This document shows positions 48,788-58,744 of a DNA stretch of 64,000 bases, one piece after another. This stretch comes from Artemia franciscana. Taxonomy: Eukaryota > Arthropoda > Branchiopoda > Anostraca > Artemiidae. Each line of letters begins with the position of its first letter. The first letter of the stretch is position 1. Location of the stretch: the NCBI RefSeq assembly GCF_032884065.1, contig NC_088879.1:15536647-15600646 (forward strand), read 5' to 3'. The translations under genes were made by a program, and so were the position numbers. Below the pieces are notes generated by a model that had not been told where the DNA came from, did no database searches, and saw only the letters and a program-made list of their open reading frames with translations.

Positions 48788-51700
48788 GGTCTATGCCAAA
48801 ACACTTGCTGCTGATAGAGAAAGTCAGAAAAGAAAGCGTGCCGAGGAACTACCAGAGCAACGCGAAAGCAGACTTGCTGCTAAAAGAGAAAGTGAAAAAA
48901 GAAGGCGTGCCGAGGAATCAAAAGACCAGCAGGGAAACAGGCTTGAGGCTGATAGAGAAAGAAAGAACAGAAAGCATGCCGAGGAACTACCAGAGCAACG
49001 CAGAAGCAGACTTGCTGCTAAAAGAGAAAGTGAAAAAAGAAGGCGTGCCGAGGAATCAAAAGACCAGCAGGGAAACAGGCTTGAGGCTGATAGAGAAAGA
49101 AAGAACAGAAAGCATGCCGAGGAACTACCAGAGCAACGCAGAAGCAGAATTGCTGCTAAAAGAGAATGTGAAAAAAGAAGGCGTGCCGAGGAATTACAAG
49201 AACAGCAAGAAATCAGGCTTGCTGCTGATAGAGAAAGTAAGAAAAGAAAGCGTGCCGAGTAATTACAAGAACAGCAAGAAATCAGGCTTGCTGCTGATAG
49301 AGAAAGTAAGAAAAGAAAGCGTGCCGAGGAATCAGAGCAATCTGAAAGTTATCACCTGGCATTCAGGTACAACCCAGTCGATGATTATAGCTTGAGTAGA
49401 TGTGTTCAAATCGGGACAATGTCTAAAATTTGTCCCTATTGCAAGGCCTTGAAATTCAATGGTGAAACAATGGGAATGTGTTGCGCCTCAGGAAAAGTTA
49501 AACTTCCTCTATTGGCTGCACCACCAGAGCCATTGAAGACTTTCCTTACTGGAACTACGTCAGAATCTAAGCGTTTTTTGTCAAAAATCAGACAATACAA
49601 CTCATGTTTCCAAATGACGTCGTTTGGAGCCCAAATCGAAAATCCAGATCAATTTATGTCTACTTTCAAAGTAAAAGGGCAAATTTATCATAAAGCAGGG
49701 TCCCTTCTACCATTCTCAGGCGAGAATCATAAATTTTTACAATTGTACTTCATCAGTGATAGAAATTCTGAATTGAATGCACGTTGTGAAATTTCTCCCA
49801 ACGTTGAAAGGACAATCGTTTCCCAATTGCAACATCTTTTCCACGAAAATAATAATTTAGTGCGTCTGTTCAAAACAGCCATCGATTTGATGCCTACTGA
49901 TACTCATAAAATTGTTATTTCCACTGACAAAACGCCTCCTGGCCAACATGTGCGTAGATACAATGCTCCGACTATCGACAAAGTGGCAATCGTTATGGTC
50001 GGTGATCAGTTTTTACCTCGAGATATTATTCTTCATAAGCGAAACGCTCAGTTGTTAAGAATTGCTGAAACTCATCGATGCTTCGATGCCCTAAAATATC
50101 CTATTATTTTTTGGGATGGAGCCGACGGCTATCACTTTAATATTAAATTGATGAATCCAGCCACTAACAAAGAAATGAATAAGAAATGCAGTGCAATGCA
50201 TTATTATTCCTATAGACTAATGATTCGGCAGGATGAAGAAAATTATATTTTAAAATGCCGTGAATTGTTTTACCAATTCGTCGTGGATATGTATGCTAAA
50301 ATTGAATCAGGACGTTTGCTATATATCCGCCTGAATCAGACCAAGCTCCGCTCTGAACAATACATTCATTTGCGAGATGCAGTTATAAATGACGGTAATA
50401 CCACAAACGTTGGAAGATTAACAATTTTACCTTCGTCATATGCTGGCAGTGCCCGTCATATGCATGAATATGCTCAAGATGCTATTGCGTATGTTCGTCT
50501 CTATGGTCGTCCAGATTTATTTATTACATTTACATGTAATCAATCTTGGGACGAGATACTGCAGCTTTTACTTCAAGGACAATCGGCGGTTCATAGGCAT
50601 GACATTACGGCACGTGTCTTCCGGCAAAAGTTGAAATCACTGATAAACTACCTTGTAAAACATGAAGTGTTTGGGTCAGTGCGATGCTGGATGTACTCAG
50701 TGGAATGGCAAAAACGAGGTTTGCCACACGCACATATGCTAATCTGGCTACATAAAAAAATTACTTTGAACGAAATTGATGATGTGATTTCCGCTGAAAT
50801 ACCTGATAAAAATGTCGATAAGGGGTTACATGATATTATTGTAAAAAATATGATACATGGACCTTGCGGTGCACTGAACGAAAATTCACCATGCATGGCC
50901 AAAGGAAGGTGCACAAAGCAATATCCTCGACTTTTAGTACCCAAAACAATTACTGGCAATGATGGTTACCCACAATATAGAAGAAGATCTACTGAAGATG
51001 GTGGTAAAACAGCAATAATAAAGAAGCGTAACGGTAACACCATCGAAGTAGATAACCAGTGGGTTGTTCCATATTCCCCATTATTATCAAAAACATTTAA
51101 TGCACACATAAACGTTGAATACTGTAACTCCGTAAAGGCAATCAAATACATGTGTAAATACGTCAACAAAGGCAGTGACATGGCAGTTTTTGGCTTGCAG
51201 CCCGAAATCAAAGATTTCGATGAAATCGTAGAATATCAGGCTGGAAGATACATAAACAGTAATGAAGCTGTTTGGCGAATTCTTCCATTTCCGATACATG
51301 AACGTAGTCCAGCTGTTGTTCACTTAGCGGTACATTTACAGAATGGTCAACGTGTTTATTTCACGGAAACCAACGTGCAACAAAGAGTCCTGAATCCACC
51401 GGATACAACATTAACAGCTTTTTTTTCGCTTTACAAAAATGATTCTTTTGCAAAAAAACTGCTGTATACTGAAGTGCCTTCGTATTACACGTGGAATACT
51501 AAAAATAAAGTATTTGAACGTCGAAAACAGGGTAAGTCAGTCGACGGCCAACCTACCATCTTCAAAGATACCACGATAGGAAGACTCTACACCCTTCACC
51601 CCAATCAACATGAATGCTTCTTTCTACGCCTGCTTTTGGTGAATGTACCCGGTCCGACATCCTTTGAGTATTTGAGGACTGTAAATGGTACTATACATGA

Positions 51701-53471
51701 CACTTACCGTAGTGCATGCCAAGCTCTGAATTTATTGGAGAATGACCAACACTGGGATAACTGCATCAATGACGCGTGTGAAACGTCAACTCCAAGTCAA
51801 ATTCGTGCATTGTTTGGCATCATTTTAACAACTTGCTCTCCATCAGCTCCTACAGAGTTATGGGAAAAATATAAGTCAAAAATGTCCGAAGATATACTCC
51901 ATCGAAAACAGTTAGAGACGTCAGATATGACTTTTGATTTTACATCAGAAATTTATAACTACACTTTAGTTGTTATAGAAGATTTGTGCGTAAGTATGGC
52001 AAACAAACCTCTTCAGAATTTGGGAATGCCTTCACCTAACCGTATCGCTGCTGTTTCGACATGTGTAGAATTGGATCGTGAACAAAGTTACAGTACGAGT
52101 GATCTATTGTCGTATGTACAAAATAACATTTCCAAGTTAACGTCGGAACAAAAAGACATTTATGATACGATAATGCATTGTGTCGATAACAACGTTGGAG
52201 CAATTTTCTTTTTGGATGCGCCAGGAGGTACTGGTAAAACGTTTGTGATAAAACTGATTCTGGCATCAATTCGATCAAAAAATGATATCGCATTGGCAAT
52301 TGCGTCGTCCGGAATAGCCGCAACATTGCTGCCTGGTGGAAGAACTGCTCATTCCGCTTTGAAATTGCCTCTGAACTTGCATTCTACAGAAACTCCCATG
52401 TGCAATATTTCCAAATCATCTGGGATGGGTAAAGTATTGCAGCAATGCAAACTTATTATTTGGGATTAGTGCACAATGGCACACAAAAAATCGCTCGAGG
52501 CTCTGGATCAATGCTTGAAAGATTTGCGAGGGAAGTCGAAACCCTTTGGCAGCACCTTAATATTGCTTGCGGGAGATTTCAGGCAAACATTACCTATAAT
52601 ACCTAGATCAACTCCTGCAGACGAAATGAATGCTTGCCTGAAAAATTCTAATTTATGGGCACACGTAAAAACATTAAAATTAACTACAAATATGCGTGTC
52701 CGATTGCAAAACGATGACTCTGGTCAAACATTTTCAGATCAATTGCTGGCAATGGGAAACGGAAAGCTCCCAGTAGACTCATTTTCAGGACGTATCCAAA
52801 AATGAATTGATTGAAAAAGTATTTCCGAATATTCTAAAAAATTATAAAAATGATAAATGGCTAAGTGAAAGAGCGATTCTCGCACCCAAAAATATAGACG
52901 TTCACGAAATCAACAATATTGTTTTGACCAAGATTCGAGACCAGGCAGTCCTTTACAAGTCAGTCGACACAGTTTTGGAACCAAATGAAGCGGTTAATTA
53001 TCCATCTGAATTTTTAAATTCCATAGATCTTTCAGGGTTTCCACCACACGTGCTACAACTAAAAATAGGCGTACCAATAATACTTTTAAGAAATATAAAC
53101 CCACCAAAGCTTTGCAATGGCACTCGACTTGCCGTAAAAAAAACAATGGAAAACCTAATAGAGGCCACAATCTTGACAGGGCCTTTTGAGGGTGAGGCTG
53201 TTCTTATTCCTCGCATTCCCATGATTCCAACGATCTGCCTTTTCAATTTAAAAGATTGCAATTCCCAATTCGATTAGCATTTGCAATCACCATTAACAAA
53301 GCTCAAGGTCAATCATTAGAAAAATGTGGTATAGATCTTAATACTGATTGTTTTTCCCATGGACAATTGTATGTTGCATGTTCGAGGGTCGGTAAACCTG
53401 ACAATCTATTTATATGCAGCGACAATCGGATAGCGAAGAATGTTGTATATTCGCAAGTTTTACGCAGTTAA
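48788..53471 (+). pseudogene. Helitron RepHel (HUH Rep + Pif1-like helicase), lightly broken
   Basis: Nearly complete rolling-circle transposase. Order: basic 23-residue repeats (48809-49350); N-terminal zinc region (ICPYCKALKF, GMCCASGKV) from about 49425; Helitron-like N domain; Rep catalytic HUH motif PHAHMLIWL (His codons 50727 and 50733); Rep tyrosines in KYMCKYVNK (codons 51147 and 51159); Pif1-family helicase with Walker A APGGTGKT (52218-52241), LIIWD of motif II (about 52455), LAGDFRQTLPII, and the end QLYVACSRVGKPDNLF. Four lesions: TAA at 49260-49262 (GAA in the inverted copy); TAG at 52467-52469 where the acidic residue of the helicase DE box is expected; a frameshift near 52803; and a one-base loss near 53238. 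Normal stop at about 53469. The 5' start is truncated at about 48788. Confidence 0.92.
48809..49350 (+). repeat. 69-bp repeats encoding 23-residue charged repeats
   Basis: Seven units of 69 bp encode 23-residue segments such as RRRAEELQEQQEIRLAADRES and the AEESKDQQGNRLEADRERK type. They are rich in Arg, Lys and Glu with helical heptad-like spacing. The inverted copy (54276-55719) has eight units, so the array has changed in number since divergence. Because 69 is divisible by 3, other frames also stay open. Confidence 0.88.
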
Positions 53472-53477
53472 TTTGTA

Positions 53478-53982
53478 TTTTGGAACCAAATGAAGCGGTT
53501 AATTATCCATCTGAATTTTTAAATTCCATAGATCCTTCAGGGTTTCCACCACACGTGCTACAACTAAAAATAGGCGTACCAATAATACTTTTAAGAAATA
53601 TCAACCCACCAAAGCTTTGCAATGGCACGCGACTTGCCGTAAAAAAAACAATGGAAAACCTAATAGAGGCCACAATCTTGACAGGGCCTTATGAGGGTGA
53701 GGCTGTTCTTATTCCTCGCATTCCCATGATTCCAACGGATCTGCTTTTTCAGTTTAAAAGATTGCAATTCCCAATTCGATTAGCATTTGCAACCACCATC
53801 AACAAAGCTCAAGGGCAATCACTATAAAAATGCGGTATAGATCTTAATACAGATTTCTTTACCAATGTACAATTGTATGTTGCATCTTTGAGGGTCGGTA
53901 AACCTGACAATCTATTTATACGCACAGACAATGGGACAGCGAAGACTGTTGTATATTCACAAGTTTTACGTAGTTAATTTGT
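53478..53982 (+). pseudogene. Duplicated helicase C-terminal segment
   Basis: Repeats 52973-53477 at a constant offset of 505 bp, starting at TTTTGGAACCAAATG and ending with GTTAATTTGTATT. It keeps the G lost at about 53238 in the first copy (IPMIPTDLLFQFKRLQF) but has its own stop after KAQGQSL and other changes (TNVQLYVASLRVG). It is either a tandem duplication or the tail of another Helitron copy joined here. Confidence 0.88.
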
Positions 53983-54004
53983 ATTGTATCTATCTATCTA
54001 TCTA

Positions 54005-54275
54005 TCTATATAAAAACGAGTTGTGTGTATGCATGTTTGTTTGTTTGTAAAAAGAGCGTTTGCATATGACGTCATTATTAGTACATACGGCTTTGTATAT
54101 GGACAGACAATGGGAAAGCCAAGAATGTTGTATATTCGCAATTTTTACGTAGTTTGAAACACATATATAAATCTATCTATATTCACAGGTGGGACACAGG
54201 GACACAACTACAATGGCGCGTAACTAATATGGCACGTAACGACTTACGCGCGCGGGGGGGCTTGGGGGGGCGCGT
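54005..54275 (+). mobile_element. Short non-autonomous Helitron, 3' hairpin cut off
   Basis: Starts TCTATATAAAAACGAG, a Helitron-type 5' end, with TGACGTCA at 54067-54074. It continues into a relic of the helicase tail (GACAATGGGAAAGCCAAG, near 54105) and the family 3' region (TTCACAGGTGGGACACAGGG, ACTTACGCGCGCGGGG). The terminal hairpin and CTAG are missing because the sequence switches at about 54275 into the inverted RepHel copy. Confidence 0.75.
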
Positions 54276-55719
54276 CGGCTCCATCCCAAAAAATGATAGG
54301 ATATTGTAGGGCATCGTAGCATCGATGAGTTTCAGCAATTCTTATTAACTGAGCGTTTTGCTTATGAAGAATAATATCTCGAGGTAAAAACTGATCACCG
54401 ACCATAACGATTGCCACTTCGTCGATAGTCGGAGCATTGTATCTACGCACATGTTGGCCAGGAGGCGTTTTGTCAGCGGAAATAACAATTTTATGAGTAT
54501 CAGTAGGCATCAAATCGATGGCTGTTTTGAACAGACGCACTAAATTATTATTTTCGTGGAAAAGATGTTGCAATTGGGAAACGATTGTCCTTTCAACGTT
54601 GGGAGAAATTTCACAACGTGCATTCAATTCAGAATTTCTATCACTGATGAAGTACAATTGTAAAAATTTATGATTCTCGCCTGAGAATGGTAGAAGGGAC
54701 CCTGCTTTATGATAAATTTGCCCTTTTACTTTGAAAGTAGACATAAATTGATCTGGATTTTCGATTTGGGCTCCAAACGACGTCATTTGGAAACATGAGT
54801 TGTATTGTCTGATTTTTGACAAAAAACGCTTAGATTCTGACGTAGTTCCAGTAAGGAAAGTCTTCAATGGCTCTGGTGGTGCAGCCAATAGAGGAAGTTT
54901 AACTTTTCCTGAGGCGCAACACATTCCCATTGTTTCACCATTGAATTTCAAGGCCTTGCAATAGGGACAAATTTTAGACATTGTCCCGATTTGAACACAT
55001 CTACTCAAGCTATAATCATCGACTGGGTTGTACCTGAATGCCAGGCGATAACTTTCAGATTGCTCTGATTCCTCGGCACGCTTTCTTTTCTTACTTTCTC
55101 TATCAGCAGCAAGCCTGATTTCTTGCTGTTCTTGTAATTCCTCGGCACGCTTTCTTTTCTTACTTTCTCTATCAGCAGCAAGCCTGATTTCTTGCTGTTC
55201 TTGTGATTCCTCGGCACGCTTTCTTTTCTTACTTTCTCTATCAGCAGCAAGCCTGATTTCTTGCTGTTCTTGTAATTCCTCGGCACGCCTTCTTTTTTCA
55301 CATTCTCTTTTAGCAGCAAGTCTGCTTCTGCGTTGCTCTGGTAGTTCCTCGGCATGCTTTCTGTTCTTTCTTTCTCTATCAGCCTCAAGCCTGTTTCCCT
55401 GCTGGTCTTTTGATTCCTCGGTACGCCTTCTTTTTTCACTTTCTCTTTTAGCAACAAGTCTGCTTCTGCGTTGCTCTGGTAGTTCCTCGGCATGCTTTCT
55501 GTTCTTTCTTTCTCTATCAGCCTCAAGCCTGTTTCCCTGCTGGTCTTTTGATTCCTCGGCACGCCTTCTTTTTTCACTTTCTCTTTTAGCAGCAAGTCTG
55601 CTTTCGCGTTGCTCTGGTAGTTCCTCGGCACGCTTTATTTTCTGACTTTCTCTATCAGCAGCAAGTTTTTTGGCATAGACTCTTTGAGCATCTTCATCAG
55701 TCATTGTAAACTTAAACAT
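54276..55719 (-). pseudogene. Helitron RepHel N-terminal part, inverted and truncated
   Basis: ATG at 55719 (start MFKFTMTDEDAQRVYAKKLA), then eight 23-residue repeats, the zinc region (ICPYCKALKF, GMCCASGKV) and the Helitron-like N domain up to IIFWDGAD. There it stops against the 3'-end sequence of the neighbouring short Helitron (final residues APPQAPPRA are read-through). No stop interrupts it, so it shows the undamaged N-terminus that copy 48788-53471 lacks. The HUH motif and helicase are absent, so it is inactive. About 1.4 kb is an inverted repeat of 48788-50128. Confidence 0.9.
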
Positions 55720-55886
55720 TAATAGATTTCTATGCGAACATATGTCTTATATAACTTGAATGACGTCACCTTCAAAGCAAAAATGACGGCAACTAATTTC
55801 ATGACGTCAGCCGAAACATGACGTCACCTGATCCACAGATCCAAAGATCCACAGACAGACAGACAACTTATTTTTATATATATAGA
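55720..55886 (-). other. Helitron 5' leader of the inverted copy
   Basis: Leader between the element's 5' end (TC at 55885-55886, then TATATATATAAAAATAAG on the minus strand) and the ATG at 55719. It holds three TGACGTCA sites (55761, 55802 and 55819). Confidence 0.75.
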
Positions 55887-55981
55887 TATATCTATCTATA
55901 TATATAAAAATAAGTTGTCTGTGGATGGATGGATGGATGTGTCAGGTGACGTCACCTGAAAAACTGGATCAGGTGACGTCA
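55761..55981. promoter_or_regulatory. CRE-like TGACGTCA cluster
   Basis: Perfect 8-bp TGACGTCA at 55761, 55802, 55819, 55947 and 55974; the one at 55947 lies in an 18-bp perfect palindrome TCAGGTGACGTCACCTGA (55942-55959). Further sites in other Helitron leaders: 54067, 57231, 57389 and 57412. The sequence is the CREB/ATF consensus; regulatory use is inference. Confidence 0.35.
55860..55921. repeat. 62-bp palindrome of two head-to-head Helitron 5' ends
   Basis: Left half CAGACAACTTATTTTTATAT plus TATATAGATATA and right half TCTATCTATATATATAAAAA plus TAAGTTGTCTG are complementary apart from one base near the centre. The minus-strand element starts at 55886 and the plus-strand element at 55895, about 8 bp apart. 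Confidence 0.92.
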
Positions 55982-57184
55982 AAACTGAAAAAACTAAAAA
56001 AAGGCAAAAACTACAAAAAAAAACTAAAAACTAATAAAAAAAATAAAAAAGCTAAAAAACTAAAAAAACTATAAAGGTAAAAACCAATAAAAAACTAAAA
56101 AAAAAACTGAAAAAACTAAAAAAAGGCAAAAACTACAAAAAAAAACTAAAAACTAATAAAAAAAGCTAAAAAACTAAAAAAACTAAAAAAAATAAAAAAA
56201 GGTAAAAAACTAAAAAAAATAAAAAATAAAAAAAAATAAAAAAAAGGAAAAAACTGAAAAATAAGCTAAAATAAAGGTAAAAACCAATAAAAAACTAAAA
56301 AAAAAAAGGAAAAAACTAATAAATGACGACACTCAAAGAGAAAGCGACCAGGACAAAAGGAATGTTCGATTAGCAATCAACAAAGCACCGGGACACAGGG
56401 AGTATAAATGACGACCAGGACATAAGTTCGACCGGGACACAGGGAATATAAATAACGACCGGGACACAGGGACACAACTACAACGGGGACACCGGGGGAA
56501 ACAGGGGGATATAAATGACGACCGGGACAAAAAAACTAAAAAGAAAAAAAAACTAAAAACTAATAAAAAAAACTAAAAAATCTAAAAATCTAAATAAGCT
56601 AAAAAAGAAAAAAAAAGGAAAAAAATAAAGGAGAAAAACAAAACTAAAAAACGAATGTATATACAGACCGGGACACCGGGATACAAATGACGACCGGGAC
56701 CCGGGACACAGGGAATATAAATGACGACCGGGACACAGGGACACAACTACAACGGGGACACCGGGGGAAACAGGGGGATGTAAATGACGACCGGGACACC
56801 GGGACAGGGAATGGTCGATTAGCAATCACCATCAACAAAGCTCAAGGGCAATCATTAGAATCATGAGGTATAGATCTGAATACAGATTGTTTTCCCATGG
56901 ACCATTATATGTTGCATGTTCAAGAGTCGGTAAACCTGACAATCTATTTATATGCAAAGACAATGGGACAGCAAAGAATGTTGTATATTCGCAAGTTTTA
57001 CGTAGTTAAAACCATATATATATATCTATCTATATTCACAGGTGGGACATAGGGACACAACTACAATGGCGCGTAACTATTATGGCGCGTAACGACTTAC
57101 GCGCGCGGGGGGGCTTGGGGGGGGCGCGAAGCGCCCCCACCAACTAGGTGTTGGGGTGGCGCGAAGCGCCACCCCAACAGCTAG
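55895..57184 (+). mobile_element. Non-autonomous Helitron, both ends present
   Basis: 5' end TCTATATATATAAAAATAAG at 55895; 3' end hairpin plus CTAG at 57181-57184. The interior has AAACTAAAAAA-rich text, the GACCGGGACACAGGG minisatellite and a helicase-tail relic at about 56820-57010 (AATCACCATCAACAAAGCTC onward) ending just before the family 3' region. It has no transposase and would depend on RepHel supplied elsewhere. Confidence 0.88.
57115..57184 (+). other. Doubled Helitron 3' terminus
   Basis: First hairpin GGGGGCGC-GAA-GCGCCCCC followed by CCACCAACTAG; second hairpin at 57150-57178 with a 13-bp stem, followed by AG and CTAG at 57181-57184. Either CTAG could serve as a 3' end. Confidence 0.85.
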
Positions 57185-57336
57185 TATATATATATAAATA
57201 AGTTGTCGGTGTGTGTATGTTTCTGTCGAGTGACGTCATGTTTGTGTGTCGACTAACGTCATGTTTTCGACTGACGAAATTACAGACCGGGACATCGGGA
57301 CACAAATGACGACCGGGACACCGGCACAGCTATCTA
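57185..57336 (+). mobile_element. Helitron 5' fragment
   Basis: TATATATATATAAATAAG follows the preceding CTAG immediately, then GTGTGTGTATG, TGACGTCA (57231) and GACCGGGACATCGGGACAC. It looks like the first 150 bp of another Helitron, cut by the next one at 57337. Confidence 0.65.
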
Positions 57337-58255
57337 TCTATATATATAAAAATAATTTGTCTGTGTGTGTGTGTGTGTGTCTGTCGAGTGACGTCATGTT
57401 TGTGTGTCGACTGACGTCATGTTTTCGACTGACGAAATTACAGACCGGGACATCGGGACACAAATGACGACCGGCACACCGGGACATAGGGAATATAAAT
57501 GACGACCGGGACACTCAAAGAGAAAGCGACCGGGACACAAGGAATGTTCGATTAGCAATCACCATCAACAAAGCACCGGGACACAAATGACGACCGGGAC
57601 ACAGGGAGTATAAATGACGACCAGGACATAAGTAAAAAAAAACTAATAAAACTAAAAAAAAAAGGTAAAAACTACAAAAAAAAAGAAAAAACCCTAAAAA
57701 CTAATAAAAAATCTAAAAAACTAAAAAAAACTAAATAAGAAAAAAAAATAAAAAAGGAAAAAAAACTGAAAAATAAAGGAGAAAACCAACACTAAAAAAA
57801 AAACTAAAAAGGTAAAAACTACAAAAAAAATTAGAAAGAAAACAGAAAAAAAACTAAAAAAACTAAAAAATAGTAAAAACCAAAAATGACGACGGGGACA
57901 CAGGGAATGTTCGATTAGCAATCACCATCAACAAAGCTCAAGGGCAATCATTAGAATCGTGAGGTATAACTAAAAAAACAAAAACAAGACCAATTCAAAA
58001 ACGAATGTATATACAGACTGGGACACCGGGACACAAATGACGACCGGAACACAAGAAATATAAATGACGCCCGGGACACTCAAAGAGAAATCACAGAATG
58101 GGACACCGGGATACAAATGACGACCGGGACACATGGAATATAAATGACGACCGGGACACAGGGACACAACTACAACGGGGACGCCGGGGGGCACAGGGAG
58201 ATATATAAATGACGACGGCGACACAGGGAATGGTCGATTAGCAATCACCATCAAC
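57337..58255 (+). mobile_element. Non-autonomous Helitron, 3' truncated
   Basis: 5' end TCTATATATATAAAAATAAT at 57337, then a TG microsatellite, two TGACGTCA sites and the GACCGGGACAC minisatellite. Two short helicase-tail pieces (AATCACCATCAACAAAGC) lie near 57555 and 57918. It ends abruptly at the Penelope arm, with no hairpin. Confidence 0.75.
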
Positions 58256-58604
58256 TAAAGTGGCGAAACCCTATAGGCCAGTGTATTCTCCTGATGAGCC
58301 CTTTTGTTGGGTTGTTGCCTCTGAATTATTTGTCTTTATTATTTTTTCTATTGTTTGGTAATTGACGACTTATACTTATTGACGACATGACTGCTTGTCC
58401 ATGGATTATTCTTTATAGTTGATTGTGTTTGGCTATGCTGTTTGACCTATGTGATTATATGGATGAGTAGGGTTAAGGCCTCATTCAAGTGCTGGTCTAT
58501 ATCAATCACTAATTTAGGAAAACAGTCTTCCTTTTCTCCTTCTGTCTCTTTTTTTTTTTTTTTTTTTTTGTGCTGTTGCATTGGTGATTTCTCTTTTCAT
58601 GATA
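58256..58604 (-). repeat. Right inverted arm of the Penelope-like element
   Basis: Complement of 45241-45604. On the plus strand it reads GGCGAAACCCTATAGGCC (58262-58279), then CTGATGAGCCC (58291-58301), then TTTTGTTGGGT, a hammerhead-like arrangement. A T-run at about 58548-58569 corresponds to the A-run of the left arm. Confidence 0.8.
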
Positions 58605-58744
58605 TCAATTCGATACGACAGTATTCCACATATCGTCTAATCGACGTACGCCAAAACAGCTGTTATATTCAGCTCCGAGAACGGTTAAATTTCGCTCTCG
58701 CTGTGTTAAAAGAATTTACGGAACTCGACGGAGAGAGACTCTAA
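58601..58744 (+). pseudogene. Unidentified 47-residue C-terminal-like peptide, copy C
   Basis: Same frame and length as 13125-13268 (INSIRQYSTYRL, then YIQLRERLNFALAVLKEF, then TELDGERL and TAA). All differences from copy A lie near the start (SC to YS, M to I, I to V). The Penelope arm ends exactly where this frame begins. Family unknown. Confidence 0.35.

Noticed and set aside
48778-49395. 205-codon second frame overlapping the RepHel repeats (and 55005-55631 on the other strand)
   Set aside because: A shadow of the 69-bp repeats. The real frame is fixed by continuity with the zinc, Rep and helicase domains.
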